Source: Sclerotinia nivalis
Lineage: Eukaryota > Ascomycota > Leotiomycetes > Helotiales > Sclerotiniaceae
Assembly (NCBI GenBank): GCA_029531795.1
Contig: JAPEIS010000003.1
Span: 1,178,001 to 1,242,000, forward strand
Direction of reading: 5' to 3'
Length of the DNA: 64,000 nt
Below are positions 37,966 through 47,991 of this stretch, piece after piece (position 1 is the stretch's first letter; each line of letters starts with the position of its first letter). The notes beneath the pieces are model-generated. The model saw only the letters and a program-made list of their open reading frames with translations. It had not been told where the DNA came from and ran no database searches. The translations under genes and the position numbers were made by a program.

Positions 37966-39639
37966 GACAGGCAATTGTGGTATTGATATCGACCTATTGA
38001 CAAGAAAGAACCAATTGAAAAAATGAAAATGTATTAAAAATAATCACTGAATAAAAAGTCCTCAAGTAGAGGTAACAAGAAAATTAACGTAAGAGGTGTA
38101 TTATTTTCCTTTAACGAAGGGGCAACGAGTTATAAGTAACCTCTAACCATCGGACTGGAAACGTCGCGAAGTAAGCAATGCAGAAAATACTAATCAACTA
38201 GACCCACCAAAACAATCAACTAATAATAAAAATACCGATACCGACACTACGGGTTGATGTCAAAGGAGAATCCTATGTGCGCGTAATTTACACCAAGCCA
38301 ACCGCCAAAAATAACGTTTTCCGCATTCCACTCGGACAAGTAGAACACCGACTCAGTGCGTACGACGCGAAACCCCCACCATGAAGGGGGCGAGAGCTAC
38401 CATCTTCAACTTTTCTGAAATGGAAACTTTTCCATGTGATAATTTGTTGAGAAATCTCAAATTCGTCATGATTAGTATACATATACATGACTTTTAATTC
38501 CGAATCCCGATGCAGAGACTGAGAGACTCGAAGTACCTGTTCTCGGTTCTTGCACAAAAGTCCGCATAGTCCGAGCTAGACCTTTAAACCCCTAAACAGC
38601 AAACGTGAACAGGGTATCGCACTGATAGATGCTGTCATTGGATATCTAGAGCTAAGTTAGATCGAACTTCACCAAGAAAGCTTCTCACCATTTTACATCA
38701 CAGCTCTGTTTCCCCAAGTTCAGTTTGCAAAATTCAAATGCATCAACGTGTTATTAGCTATTAGATTGTGGATACGCTCGTCATGCACTTCGCTTCTTAA
38801 CCTATACCATATTGACCTACAAGATTCGTGTGGTTTTGGTATTGGGCGTCTCTGAGCGGACAAATTTTGAACCGATTCTGCCTGGAATTCCTGGTGAAAA
38901 TTGCTGTGGTTTGTTTATGTTTTGTCAGGTATGGGAGCGGCATAATATTGGCCCGACCAAAATATCAAGACCCGAATCTTGCAGGCTCATACTTAGGCCT
39001 TCGTTCGTTCATCCGATCCCGTCAGAGTTCCACTAATCGCACTTTACTGACACCTTCTATCACCGCGCAGAAGTAATCTACCTTGCTCAATCTCACCTTA
39101 AGGGTTCGTATCCCCGTAGGGTATTTTCCGCCCCCAGCTACTTCCCATGAGCTCAATGATCAATCACCTCAATAGTAATCACCTCCTTACATGAACCGTG
39201 CGCAATCTCTCTCGAGTCTACACCGAAAACAAAATTCAAGGTTGAGGTGGGGCAATCCAACGGAAAATCCAAAAAGCCCGTGATTTCCGTGATACGCCAC
39301 TAAACGCATCCAGCACTAGGGTTGAAATCCCATGTGCGGACTGCATAATCGCGGACTTATCGAGAATATCCATAGAAGCTTTTCGTAGAAGGAATATCAA
39401 TCGATGTAACACACACTACTCCATACCCAATCACACAATAGCTCGCTAGTCTAGCTAGTCGCTGGCAAGGTCTAAACGCCTAGCTGAACCAATATGAGAA
39501 ATCCAGCTGTACTATTCGTACCAGCACAGCACTAAAACCCCACTAAATCGTCCAAAACTCCACCCTATGGAGTATTATCTTCAATTAGTTCGAAGATAGT
39601 ATATATATTAAAGAAAAGCCTCTGAAGCATAACAAGATC
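37966..39639. other. ABC transporter upstream region, contains repeat copy A
   Basis: About 1.7 kb upstream of the transporter. It holds the degenerate repeat copy A (listed separately) and no credible gene. Drug-responsive elements of the transporter promoter are expected here but none can be named from sequence alone. Confidence 0.5.
38804..38985 (+). repeat. Dispersed repeat, copy A (T/A-enriched)
   Basis: This segment aligns over about 180-220 bp with the minus strand of 57060-57285. They share ATACCATAT, CTGAGCGGAC, a 28-nt identical core beginning CCGATTCTGCCTGG, then GTCAGGTAT and TATTGGCCC. Most substitutions relative to copy B are C to T or G to A in copy A, for example CTTGGCATTG to TTTGGTATTG. 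The pattern suggests repeat-induced point mutation. The element class is unknown. Confidence 0.7.
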
Positions 39640-39741
39640 GGGCTTCTGGCGCAATGGCAACGCGTTTGACTTCGACTTCTGTTAGGAATAACAGCTGATA
39701 ACGGCATCAAAAGATTGCAGGTTCGATCCCTGCGGGGCTCA
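39640..39741 (+). tRNA. tRNA-Arg(UCG) with a 30-nt intron
   Basis: The acceptor arms GGGCTTC/GGGGCTC pair, partly by G-U. The D arm is GCG...CGC. The anticodon stem TTTGA/TCAAA encloses the loop CTTCGAA with anticodon TCG at 39672-39674. The T arm is GCAGG-TTCGATC-CCTGC and the discriminator is A. The intron (39676-39705) starts one base after the anticodon, the standard position for eukaryotic tRNA introns. Confidence 0.9.
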
Positions 39742-41143
39742 TTCAGATAAATATGTCATCAACTTTTTGTCTTTTGTCTTCAAGAAGTGTATACGGACTT
39801 CTGGGACGATGGGAAAGTTGAACACAACGATGCTCTTGCAATGCTTATTTGCACACCCCGAAACTTTACGAGATGACCCATTACAGGTTAAACGATCATT
39901 TTGTACATTTTGCAAAGAATGAATTGAAAGTTGGATTAATTACAATTTTTGGTTGGGAAAACATTTTCGTGGAATCCCGTCCACCCACTACTTACAGTGG
40001 AAGAGGTGGCAAGAGGCAAGATTGGAGAAGTAAAAAGGTGGACGGGGAAATAAATATCATGTATTTTTAATTGGATAATAGGGGATGTACTCCGTAGATT
40101 GACCGTTGGTCTACGGAGAATGCCCCGCCTGGAGGAATGACATCTAATTGGACCAACCTTTGGGCAGGGCCCAGCTCAGAGCACCCCAGCATGAAAGATA
40201 CAGCAAGTAGGTTCAACTAACAATCAAAGTTTGAACTAAGTATCGGGATTCGGAACACTCTCTGTGTCACCCATGTCCGTCCCATAGAGTATAAAACAAG
40301 AATGAAAGAAGCATTTATCTTCAGTACTTCGAGCTGGTGAAGATTTAAGATGAAAACGTTCCCGTTGAAGATGTGAGAGTTTATTTTTTGACAGCATTGA
40401 GCGAATACATGGGATAGGAGTTCTCCGTCTCCCCTAATGACCAGGCACGTTCACTGGCAACTAATGGCCATCTCACTTGAAGATGACCATTTCAAACTTC
40501 ATGCATCATTACTATTGTCTATCACCAAAGCATTGTAGCCAAACCAATATCTGAGATTCGACTTCGGTATCTCATTGCCTCTGCTTGCTTCATTCATGAA
40601 TGTAGACAACTTTGCACTAATAACATCAACGTAACTCCTCTATCTTCCACCTTTCATTTCAACGAAGACATCGGACTGTACCAGCAAATGGTCATGATAT
40701 TTGCGTTTCTTGTAGTGAGATAATTATTGTTTGTATTGCTTCGCGCCGTGGAGCGTCACAACTTGAATATTCATTTGACTCGCGACGAAACTGAGAAGTT
40801 GTCTCGTTTGCCTTGGTGACTGTGCTAAAAAAAAACAAATGAGCTTCAGGTAACTTTTTCCGGGTGAATATTTACTATGCCCATTGAAATATGTAACTCA
40901 GTTAATAATGATTTATTTGCATTTCAATATTTTAATTCTGATCGTTTGTCCATAGAGCAAACAAACAAGCGTCAGTTTGGCCGGGGTTCTTCCGTGAACC
41001 AACATATCATATCGATATCACTCCGCAAAAGTTACTTCTCGGCTCAATCTACACAATTTTGATATAAATATAAGATTTTTTATCCGTACATATATCTTCC
41101 TAGACTTTCATTGATTTCTAGTTTCTATTTCTCATTCTCCAAT
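39742..41143. other. Gene-free spacer
   Basis: 1.4 kb between tRNA-Arg and the ACC-synthase-like gene. It is AT-rich. A CCGTAGATTGACCGTTGGTCTACGG inverted repeat near 40091-40115 could form a hairpin. The frames at 39849-40070 and 40877-41062 show no recognisable product. Confidence 0.5.
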
Positions 41144-42849
41144 ATGGATAACCTCTCTTCCCGATGTCTTCAAAACATTTCATCAGAAGAAATCCGAAAT
41201 TTTATGGGAACAGTGTTTGGAAATCCGTGGTCAGAAGAGAATCCGGATGGTATTTTTCCTATGGGAATTGCGGAGAATAGACTTATGTATGTTTCTTTTG
41301 AGCCGAGAAGTTGTTTTCTGTCTTGGTGGTAGAATTGATTGAGGTAAACTTTAGGCATCATGAAATTGCAGAATATATCAACACGAATTTTAGGATAACT
41401 CCAAAAAGTATTTTATCTCACGCCTTCCCATCTCACCTCAGAAATAAACAAAGTACTAACAAAATTCAGTGCTCACATACGGAGATGGCCCAACTGGTTC
41501 TTTCGAATTACGTGCTGCTCTCGCTGGATTCTGGAACTCAAATTTCTCACCCAAAGAATCTGTATCAAGAGATCATGTAACGGTTATGGGAGGAGGTTCT
41601 TCAATTCTTGATGCATTAAGTTATTGTATCGCAGAAGAAGATGAAGGAATCTTAGTTGCTCAACCATTTTACGTTGGATTTGTAGGGGATTTTGAGGATC
41701 GTGCAAGGTGTGTATTTTGTTGTCTACTAATTCTTCTATGCTAATCATAAAAGTAAAGAGTCAGAGTAGTTCCTGTATCAATTGGCTCACTCGATAATGT
41801 AACTACTATGACCGGAGTACATAAACACGAAGAAGCACTTCTTGCTGCTCGACAGACAGGTATCAAGATTAAAGGACTTATGCTCTGTAATCCACATAAT
41901 CCTCTTGGAAGATGTTATGCACCAGAAGTCTTAGAGGCATATCTTTCTCTATGTTCAAAATACAATATCCATCTCATCAGTGATGAAGTATATGCAAAAG
42001 CAGTTTTTCCCAATCAGGATATACCGAATCCAATGTCTTTTACCTCGATACTTTCATTAGATATTGAAAAGTTTTGTGACCCGGCGTTGGTTTGTGTGGT
42101 TTATGGTATGAGTAAGGTATGTATGTTTCTCCTCTACCCTTTCAATTATCATAATGTAAAGAAAATCAAATACTCAGAATTGTTCTAGGATTTTTGCTCC
42201 AATGGTCTACGTATCGGATGTATCATCTCACAACATAATCCCACCCTTCATCAAACTTTAGGAGCAATATCAAAATTCGCATGGGCATCTTCATTATCTG
42301 ATCATGTATGGACATTAATGTTAAATGATCAAAAATTCCTTGATTATTATTTTTCAACTCTTGGTCAAAGAATGACTATCGCATATGAGATTTGTACACG
42401 ACGATTGAAAGAGTTTGAAATTTCTTATATTCCTGCGTAAGAACAATTTCCTCTCCAACTATTATCTTGGTAAAGAGATAAACTAATATAATACAGCTCC
42501 TGTGGTCCATTCATCTGGATAGATCTCCGTTCATATCTTACATCTCCAAATATCGAAGCTGAACGAATTCTCTCGTGGAAGATGTTGAAATTTGGAATTT
42601 GGTTAGCTACAGGTGAAGCTTTTGCATCAGAAGTACCTGGTTGGTATCGTATTACTTTTGCTATGAGTGAGGAAGATTTGAGATTTGGTATGGATAGGTG
42701 AGTGTCCTTTCCCTGGAGGTAGATGTAACGAGAGGGGGTTTAGCAGTTGGAGTTCCATGCTAACGTAATACTGATGATTTAACCTTAGATTATGGAAAGT
42801 TTTACGCACAGTAGAAGAAAATAAGAGGCAACTATTAGTAGGAGTATAG
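41144..42849 (+). CDS. ACC-synthase-like PLP-dependent enzyme (class I aminotransferase fold)
   Basis: Seven exons (41144-41286, 41355-41407, 41470-41707, 41759-42116, 42189-42436, 42497-42697, 42789-42849) give 433 residues. Every junction keeps the frame. The substrate-loop start IFPMGIAENRL, YGDGPTGSFELRAAL, the PLP phosphate/pyridine segments NPHNPLGR and SDEVYAK, YGMSK with Schiff-base Lys264, and the carboxylate Arg in PGWYRITFAMSEEDL are all present. The fold is that of ACC synthase, which makes 1-aminocyclopropane-1-carboxylate from S-adenosylmethionine. Many fungal relatives serve in secondary metabolism and may do other reactions. The residues after Lys264 (DFCSNGLRIG) are typical of these fungal forms. 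Substrate is undetermined. It sits alone between tRNA genes and the ABC transporter region. Confidence 0.88.
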
Positions 42850-43304
42850 GAACTGAGATAGAATCGCTGAAGATGGTAGGTTAATGTGTGGAGAAATATT
42901 CGATAGAAACCTTTAGAATAGTATAATTCTCTTTATTAGCTAGAGATTTTGCATTTAGCATTTAGAAGCATCGAATTATACTCATTTCACTTTAGTCGAC
43001 GAATATTGAATATTCAGGATCCATTATTCGTCATTGAAAGTACTCCGTGCCGCAATTGTGAGGACATGTAGATATTCAATCAATACCGATACCGTCAGGT
43101 TCGAGGGTGTGGAAGTATATACTTCATGATAGCACTTAGACGATAAAGCTTACGTCAAGAATGTATTTCTTTCTACCATGAAAACTTTCAAGTAATTTCT
43201 TTCATTCTACTGACTTCTACCCCACCTTTCATTTTCTCTTACCCCACCACCTTTGCACATACATTATCATTCTAAATTAGGCCACTCCTTCAACAAAAAC
43301 AATA
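42850..43304. other. Spacer before tRNA-Asp
   Basis: 455 bp downstream of the PLP enzyme and upstream of the tRNA. I see no open frame or structured element. It probably holds the 3' UTR. Confidence 0.5.
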
Positions 43305-43390
43305 TCTTTGATGGTCTAACGGTCATGATTTCCGCTTGTCATTCATCTGACAATGCGCGGGAGACCGGGGTTCGACTCCCCGTCAGAGAG
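43305..43390 (+). tRNA. tRNA-Asp(GUC) with a 14-nt intron
   Basis: The acceptor arms TCTTTGA/TCAGAGA, a D arm with GGTCTAACGG, and the T arm CGGGG-TTCGACT-CCCCG are all paired. The anticodon stem TCCGC/GCGGG encloses the loop TTGTCAC once 14 nt (43342-43355) are removed. Anticodon GTC is at 43338-43340. The intron begins one base after the anticodon. A run of T about 25 nt downstream can serve as the Pol III terminator. Confidence 0.9.
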
Positions 43391-44084
43391 ATTCTGAGCT
43401 CATGTAGCATTCTTTTTTTTGTTTTTTTTCATGCATCTCTTACATCAAAGTTTTAACATGTTGAGATTTTTGGTCCCAAGTGAGGTGTGAGTTTTTGAGG
43501 GAGGTTGATGATGAATCGAACGGTGATTTGAGATTACTTGATATGATAGGTGGGTGGGTGGAAAGCCCTCGTGTGATGCTAAACCCTTTTAATAAGAGAA
43601 TCGACAATGGACTAGGAGTTCGGAATCTTCAAACCTCCGGAAAATTTTATCTGAGATTCCAGTCAAATGATATCGGGGTTTTGAATATTCCGATGTGAGA
43701 TTGAAAAAACAACGGAATTTGAACTGGAATGCCTCAGTGTGGTCAGAAATACAAGCGTGCGTAGCGCCAAGTGTAGCGAGGAATTAGGGGTTCGAGTTGG
43801 TTGGTTGGTTGGTTCATCTACTCCACCTAGCTATCTATGCACGTATGTGAGTACCGAAAACTATCCACTTTCGTCCAAAAAATTAATTAATTAATTCTTC
43901 ATATCTCATTGGACAAACATTTCTGTTCAAAAAAAATGGTTTTCTTATTTTGTATTTGACTTTTCGAATCAGTTGATTGATGTGATGTTGAGGGCAAAAT
44001 ATAACTACTACCATTACTCCCCTACCATACATGTACCCAAGAACCAAAAATGCAAAAGAACAATTTGAAGACTCAGTGAATTAA
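43391..44084. other. Spacer between tRNA genes
   Basis: About 690 bp with T-runs, GGTTGGTTGGTTGGTT and AATTAATTAATTAATT micro-repeats. There is no coding signal. Confidence 0.5.
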
Positions 44085-44156
44085 TGCCCGTTCTAGGAAT
44101 CGAACCTAGGATCTCATCATTACTAGTGATGCGCTTTACCGCTAAGCCAAACGGGC
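44085..44156 (-). tRNA. tRNA-Thr(AGU), intron-free
   Basis: The minus strand folds with acceptor GCCCGTT/AACGGGC, D arm GGCTTAGCGGTAAAGC, anticodon stem CATCA/TGATG and loop CTAGTAA (anticodon AGT). The T arm is CCTAG-GTTCGATT-CCTAG-like and the discriminator is A. It is 72 nt long with no intron, unlike the other two tRNA genes here. Confidence 0.92.
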
Positions 44157-45367
44157 GTTGTTTGTTGAAGCACGAACGGATGTTTAGGTATATGTCCCAA
44201 CAAGATTTTGAGGTGGGGGTGATATTGTGGGTTGGTGGGGTTGGAGGGGGGGTGTGATACCTACACTTATGAGGACGAAGAGAGAGTGTCTTAGTATGGA
44301 TTCTAGAGTCTTATAATTTTTATGAAATCATTTAGGGTTTTAATTAACTTCAGGTGGCAGTACATCGGGTGTAGCGTGTGAAATTCCAAGAATTTCAATG
44401 CAAAACTCGATAGAAGGTCTATTCAATTCTAGATCAGATAAGAATACAAATCATCACCAACACACTTCTCCAACCTCCAATCTTCAAACCTCCAACCACA
44501 CATCACATCACATCTCATCTCACCATTTCCCCAAATCAATCGACTCTCAAGATCATCATTCTCTTATAAATAAAACACATAACTTAAAGAATACCTATCT
44601 ATACATCTTATTTTAAACATACTCATTTCATCTCCTCACTACCTCTAGATGCTATCTTCCCCGAGAATCTTTAACTAGGTATCTAATATCAATATCTCTA
44701 TTCCTCACCAGTATCTAGTATCTCGTAGAGTAAGTATTCTTTAAATAATTTATTAGCTGAGTAGATATAATCAGATCTCTTTTATATAGTCTATAATACT
44801 ATTTCTATTTCTATTCTCATATATTTTCATCTGTTTATTTCTATTCATCCTATTACACATCCTTCATCTTATCATCTCATCACAATACTCCCTCTGTACA
44901 ATCGAATTTATCACTTCCAACCAAGTTACCGCTTCCAAACAAAACAAAATATAATAATATAAAATACTCGAGTAATCTTATAGATCCTATAGATCCTTCA
45001 CTATTCAAAAATTCAAAGATTCGATATAATAACAAACGTACACAACTAATTTCATCTTCACTTCATTTCATTTCATCTAATTAAATTAAATTTTTGCAAG
45101 CCCCTTTCTTCTGGATTAAAGAGATGGTATACGTAAAGTGGGATGGAAAATGTGATGTTGTGGGAAGAAGAAGAGAGGAAAGTATACTTCTTTCTAGATT
45201 AGATGTTAGATTTTATTCAAATGTAAGTTTATTGAAAGAAGAAGAAGAGAGAAGATCTATATTATACCATCTATTCTAATACATCATCACCACATACTAT
45301 CACTCATAATAATCCCCCTCCTTAGTACCTAATTCCTAACCCCATATCCCCTCACAATATCACCCCA
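44157..45367. other. AT-rich gene-free spacer
   Basis: 1.2 kb upstream of tRNA-Thr and downstream of the D-amino-acid oxidase gene. It is rich in CATCTCATCT/ATTTCATTTC-type pyrimidine micro-repeats. Frames at 44398-44616 and 45094-45279 are low-complexity and unsupported. Confidence 0.5.
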
Positions 45368-46831
45368 TCACACCAACCCCCCAATCAACCTCACAATTTC
45401 CTCCGCACACCCAATACTACATTGATACCCTCCACTCGCATGTCCATAATTATGGAGTACATAAACACCATCTATTTTCTTTGCTTTTCCTCCCTTTCCC
45501 ATCTCTTCCCCCTCTTCTTCACCATCAACCTCAACCTCCACCCTAGCACCACCCCTCCTCCCAGGTCTAAAACCCACATACGTATCCAGAACCTCTATAT
45601 CACCTTTCTCATTCATAAAATCATCAGCCCACCCAACATCTTTCAATCTTTGAAGAATTCTTCCTGTTAATTGCGCGTCGGGGGTTGAATCCCAATTATG
45701 TGCCTATATCCATCTTCGACTTAGCTTTTCTCTCTCATTCTCACTTATATCCGGAGCAAGACTCCAATCCCCTATCATCTTTCCCGCAAACAAGAACAAA
45801 CAAATGAGAATGAGAACCAAAACCACCCCCCTCCCCCCCTACAACTTAAAAAAACGACTAACCTGTTTACACCCCCCCACCACACTCCTCCCACTCCCGG
45901 GCCTCGGAATAACATAAAGTAACTCATCCCCCCTCTCCCCCAAATCCCGCACCAAAGTCTTACAAATCCTCGTTTCCCCTTTAAGCATCAAAACCTGACC
46001 TCTAATCGGAAACAATTTCTCGCTTTCATTTCCCCCTACGAATTTTCCGGCTGCGAGTCCCGTGCAATTTATCAGTATATCGAATTCATCCTGTACTCCA
46101 TGATCCTTTGCAAGAACTTTGCAAGAACGAATTACACCTTCCAATCCATCATTCGTGTCGATTTCTGAGCGGATGATTATCGCGCCGAGTGCCTTGACTC
46201 GATGTAATAAATGCTGAAGATATTTATCCACATCCACGCATACCGTGTTGAAATAAACACCTTTTCTAATTCCTTCTCCTAATTTACCTTTTGGGTAATT
46301 ATCCACTTCCGAATTATTTTCTGATGGGTTAGAAATATTCAGTTCTTGATATCCTTGAACTATATCTTGAAACCAAACACCATTTTCGTCGATTTCGGAT
46401 CCGTGGTAATTGGCTCCTAGGAAGTATAGAGATGGTGTTATGGCTATTGCTATTTCTTTTTCTTTATCCTCATGCTTCTTTTCAGCCGCCTCCAATGTAA
46501 CCCCTTTCTTCCCACTATCCCCCTCCTCCTCCTCCTCTCGTTTAATCATCTCAATCCACCTCTTATAAGTAACTTCCTCCCACCCTCTAAGCCTCTTATC
46601 CTCTTCATTTCTCGAAGCATGACTTCTCCAATCTGCTCCTGCCCATGGAGAACAATAATTTGCATCTTTTTCTCCTGGGAAATGTTTGGCTATGATTATT
46701 ATTTTTGGTTTTGAAGAGGAAGTAGAGGAGGAAGTTAATATAGAAAGAGCAGTTTGAAGACCTGAAATTCCGGCACCGAGGATGATGATGTTTTTGGTGG
46801 TGGAAGTGGTGGTGGAAGTGGTAGATGCCAT
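45368..46831 (-). CDS. FAD-dependent D-amino-acid oxidase
   Basis: Two exons (46831-45863 and 45703-45368) encode 434 residues across a 159-bp intron (GTTAGT...GCTAAGTC...ATATAG). The FAD-binding motif [17 protein letters not shown] lies at about 15-31. Further family motifs are [41 protein letters not shown] joined to [23 protein letters not shown] and the closing [20 protein letters not shown]. It oxidises D-amino acids to keto acids, ammonia and peroxide. It is longer than the usual 345-370 residues because of two charged inserts, one Glu/Lys-rich near 100-130 and one Glu/Gly-rich near 370-390. It ends RLIGGLV and lacks the SKL-type peroxisomal signal most family members carry. Location is therefore uncertain. 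Confidence 0.92.
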
Positions 46832-46917
46832 GATGTCGTTTCGATTAGTTTCTGCTTGGGCGTTTGAATTTGTATTTGTATCTGTAACTGTGACGGTGCT
46901 GCTACCAATCTTTCCAA

Positions 46918-46984
46918 AGAATCCAAATCCAAATCCAAATCCAAATCCAAATCCAAATCCAAATCCAAATCCAAATCCAAATCC
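46918..46984. repeat. Hexamer array (AATCCA)n, about 11 copies
   Basis: Near-perfect AATCCA units run for about 66 bp, about 90 bp upstream of the oxidase start codon, probably inside its promoter or leader. The unit length is a multiple of three, so the frames across it stay open by chance. Confidence 0.92.
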
Positions 46985-47066
46985 GATTTGTAACTATATC
47001 CGGTACTGAATAAATAGAATGTAAAAGAGGTTTTATGCGCGTAACTCATGTACAGCTTAAACTTCG

Positions 47067-47130
47067 TATTCTCAATTCTCAATTCTCAATTCTCAATCCT
47101 CAATCCTCAATTCTCCATTCTCCATTCTCC
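47067..47130. repeat. Heptamer array (TTCTCAA)n with variants
   Basis: Four or more TTCTCAA units pass into TCCTCAA and TTCTCCA variants. It is a simple tandem repeat in the spacer. Confidence 0.85.
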
Positions 47131-47991
47131 AAATTCGTATATGAAGTATCCCAACCCAAACCAAACCAGTATACCAAAAAGAAGAGTAACCCAATACCCG
47201 AAGATCGTCCTAGACGCAGATGTAACCGTAAACGATTACCAACAAGCTCCCCTATTCCACGCGTAGATAATCCTCAACGTCGTCACCGTACACGAATAAA
47301 TCCCAATACCCAATACCCAACCAATACTTTCCCGTTTTCGCTGCCACACCCTCCTTCAATATCTGGCAACCGAGTGAGCGAGGAGAGTCTTTTATCCTTT
47401 GTCCTTTATCCCTTGAATCCCCGAGATGCTACTTTTCCCACTCGAGTTGTCGTCTCCTTTAAATCAATCTCAATCTCACATCAATAAAATCTCAATAAAA
47501 AAAAACCCTCGAACCCCTCACTCATATACCACCAGTGTACTCATTCATATACTCATATACTCATATCAGCCATTCGTTACTGCGATATCGGCCTCGCAAA
47601 CCATACCAATTGAATCACATGCATATGCATACCCCATCACAACACGACCTTATGAACCTTGCGTTTATTTGACGACCAACTTCATTTTTAAGAACTCATA
47701 CATTTGAATAATCGTTCATTTATTTCCATCTAAAACTCTAGAATAATACATTTTCCCTTGCTTCTGATTCTTCTTGGTAGTTAGCTACCTATTCTACAAT
47801 ATCATTCATATTCATGTGCCTTTCCTACATATATGAATATGAATACCTATGAATCATCATCCATAATACCATGCCACATTTCCCGCAATCATCCATGACT
47901 ATGTATGCCCATTTTCCTTCCATCCCCGCTTTCCTTCCCTCACACATCAACCCAGTAAATCTTCCCATCTATCAGACAAACAACCTCCTTC

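Larger units (their letters stand above)
46832..47991. other. Intergenic region with two tandem arrays
   Basis: 1.16 kb between the oxidase start and the end of the mL46 gene, both on the minus strand. It contains the hexamer and heptamer arrays listed separately. Frames in it are repeat-encoded and not credible genes. Confidence 0.6.

Noticed and set aside
45740..45830. Extra exon of the D-amino-acid oxidase starting [10 protein letters not shown]
   Set aside because: It can follow an AAAG acceptor in frame but ends at a stop with no donor. The ATATAG acceptor 40 bp later gives AHNWDSTPD and the family pattern.
46735..47082. Asp-Leu repeat protein (DLDLDL) on the minus strand
   Set aside because: It is only the hexamer array translated, and its other frames are equally open.
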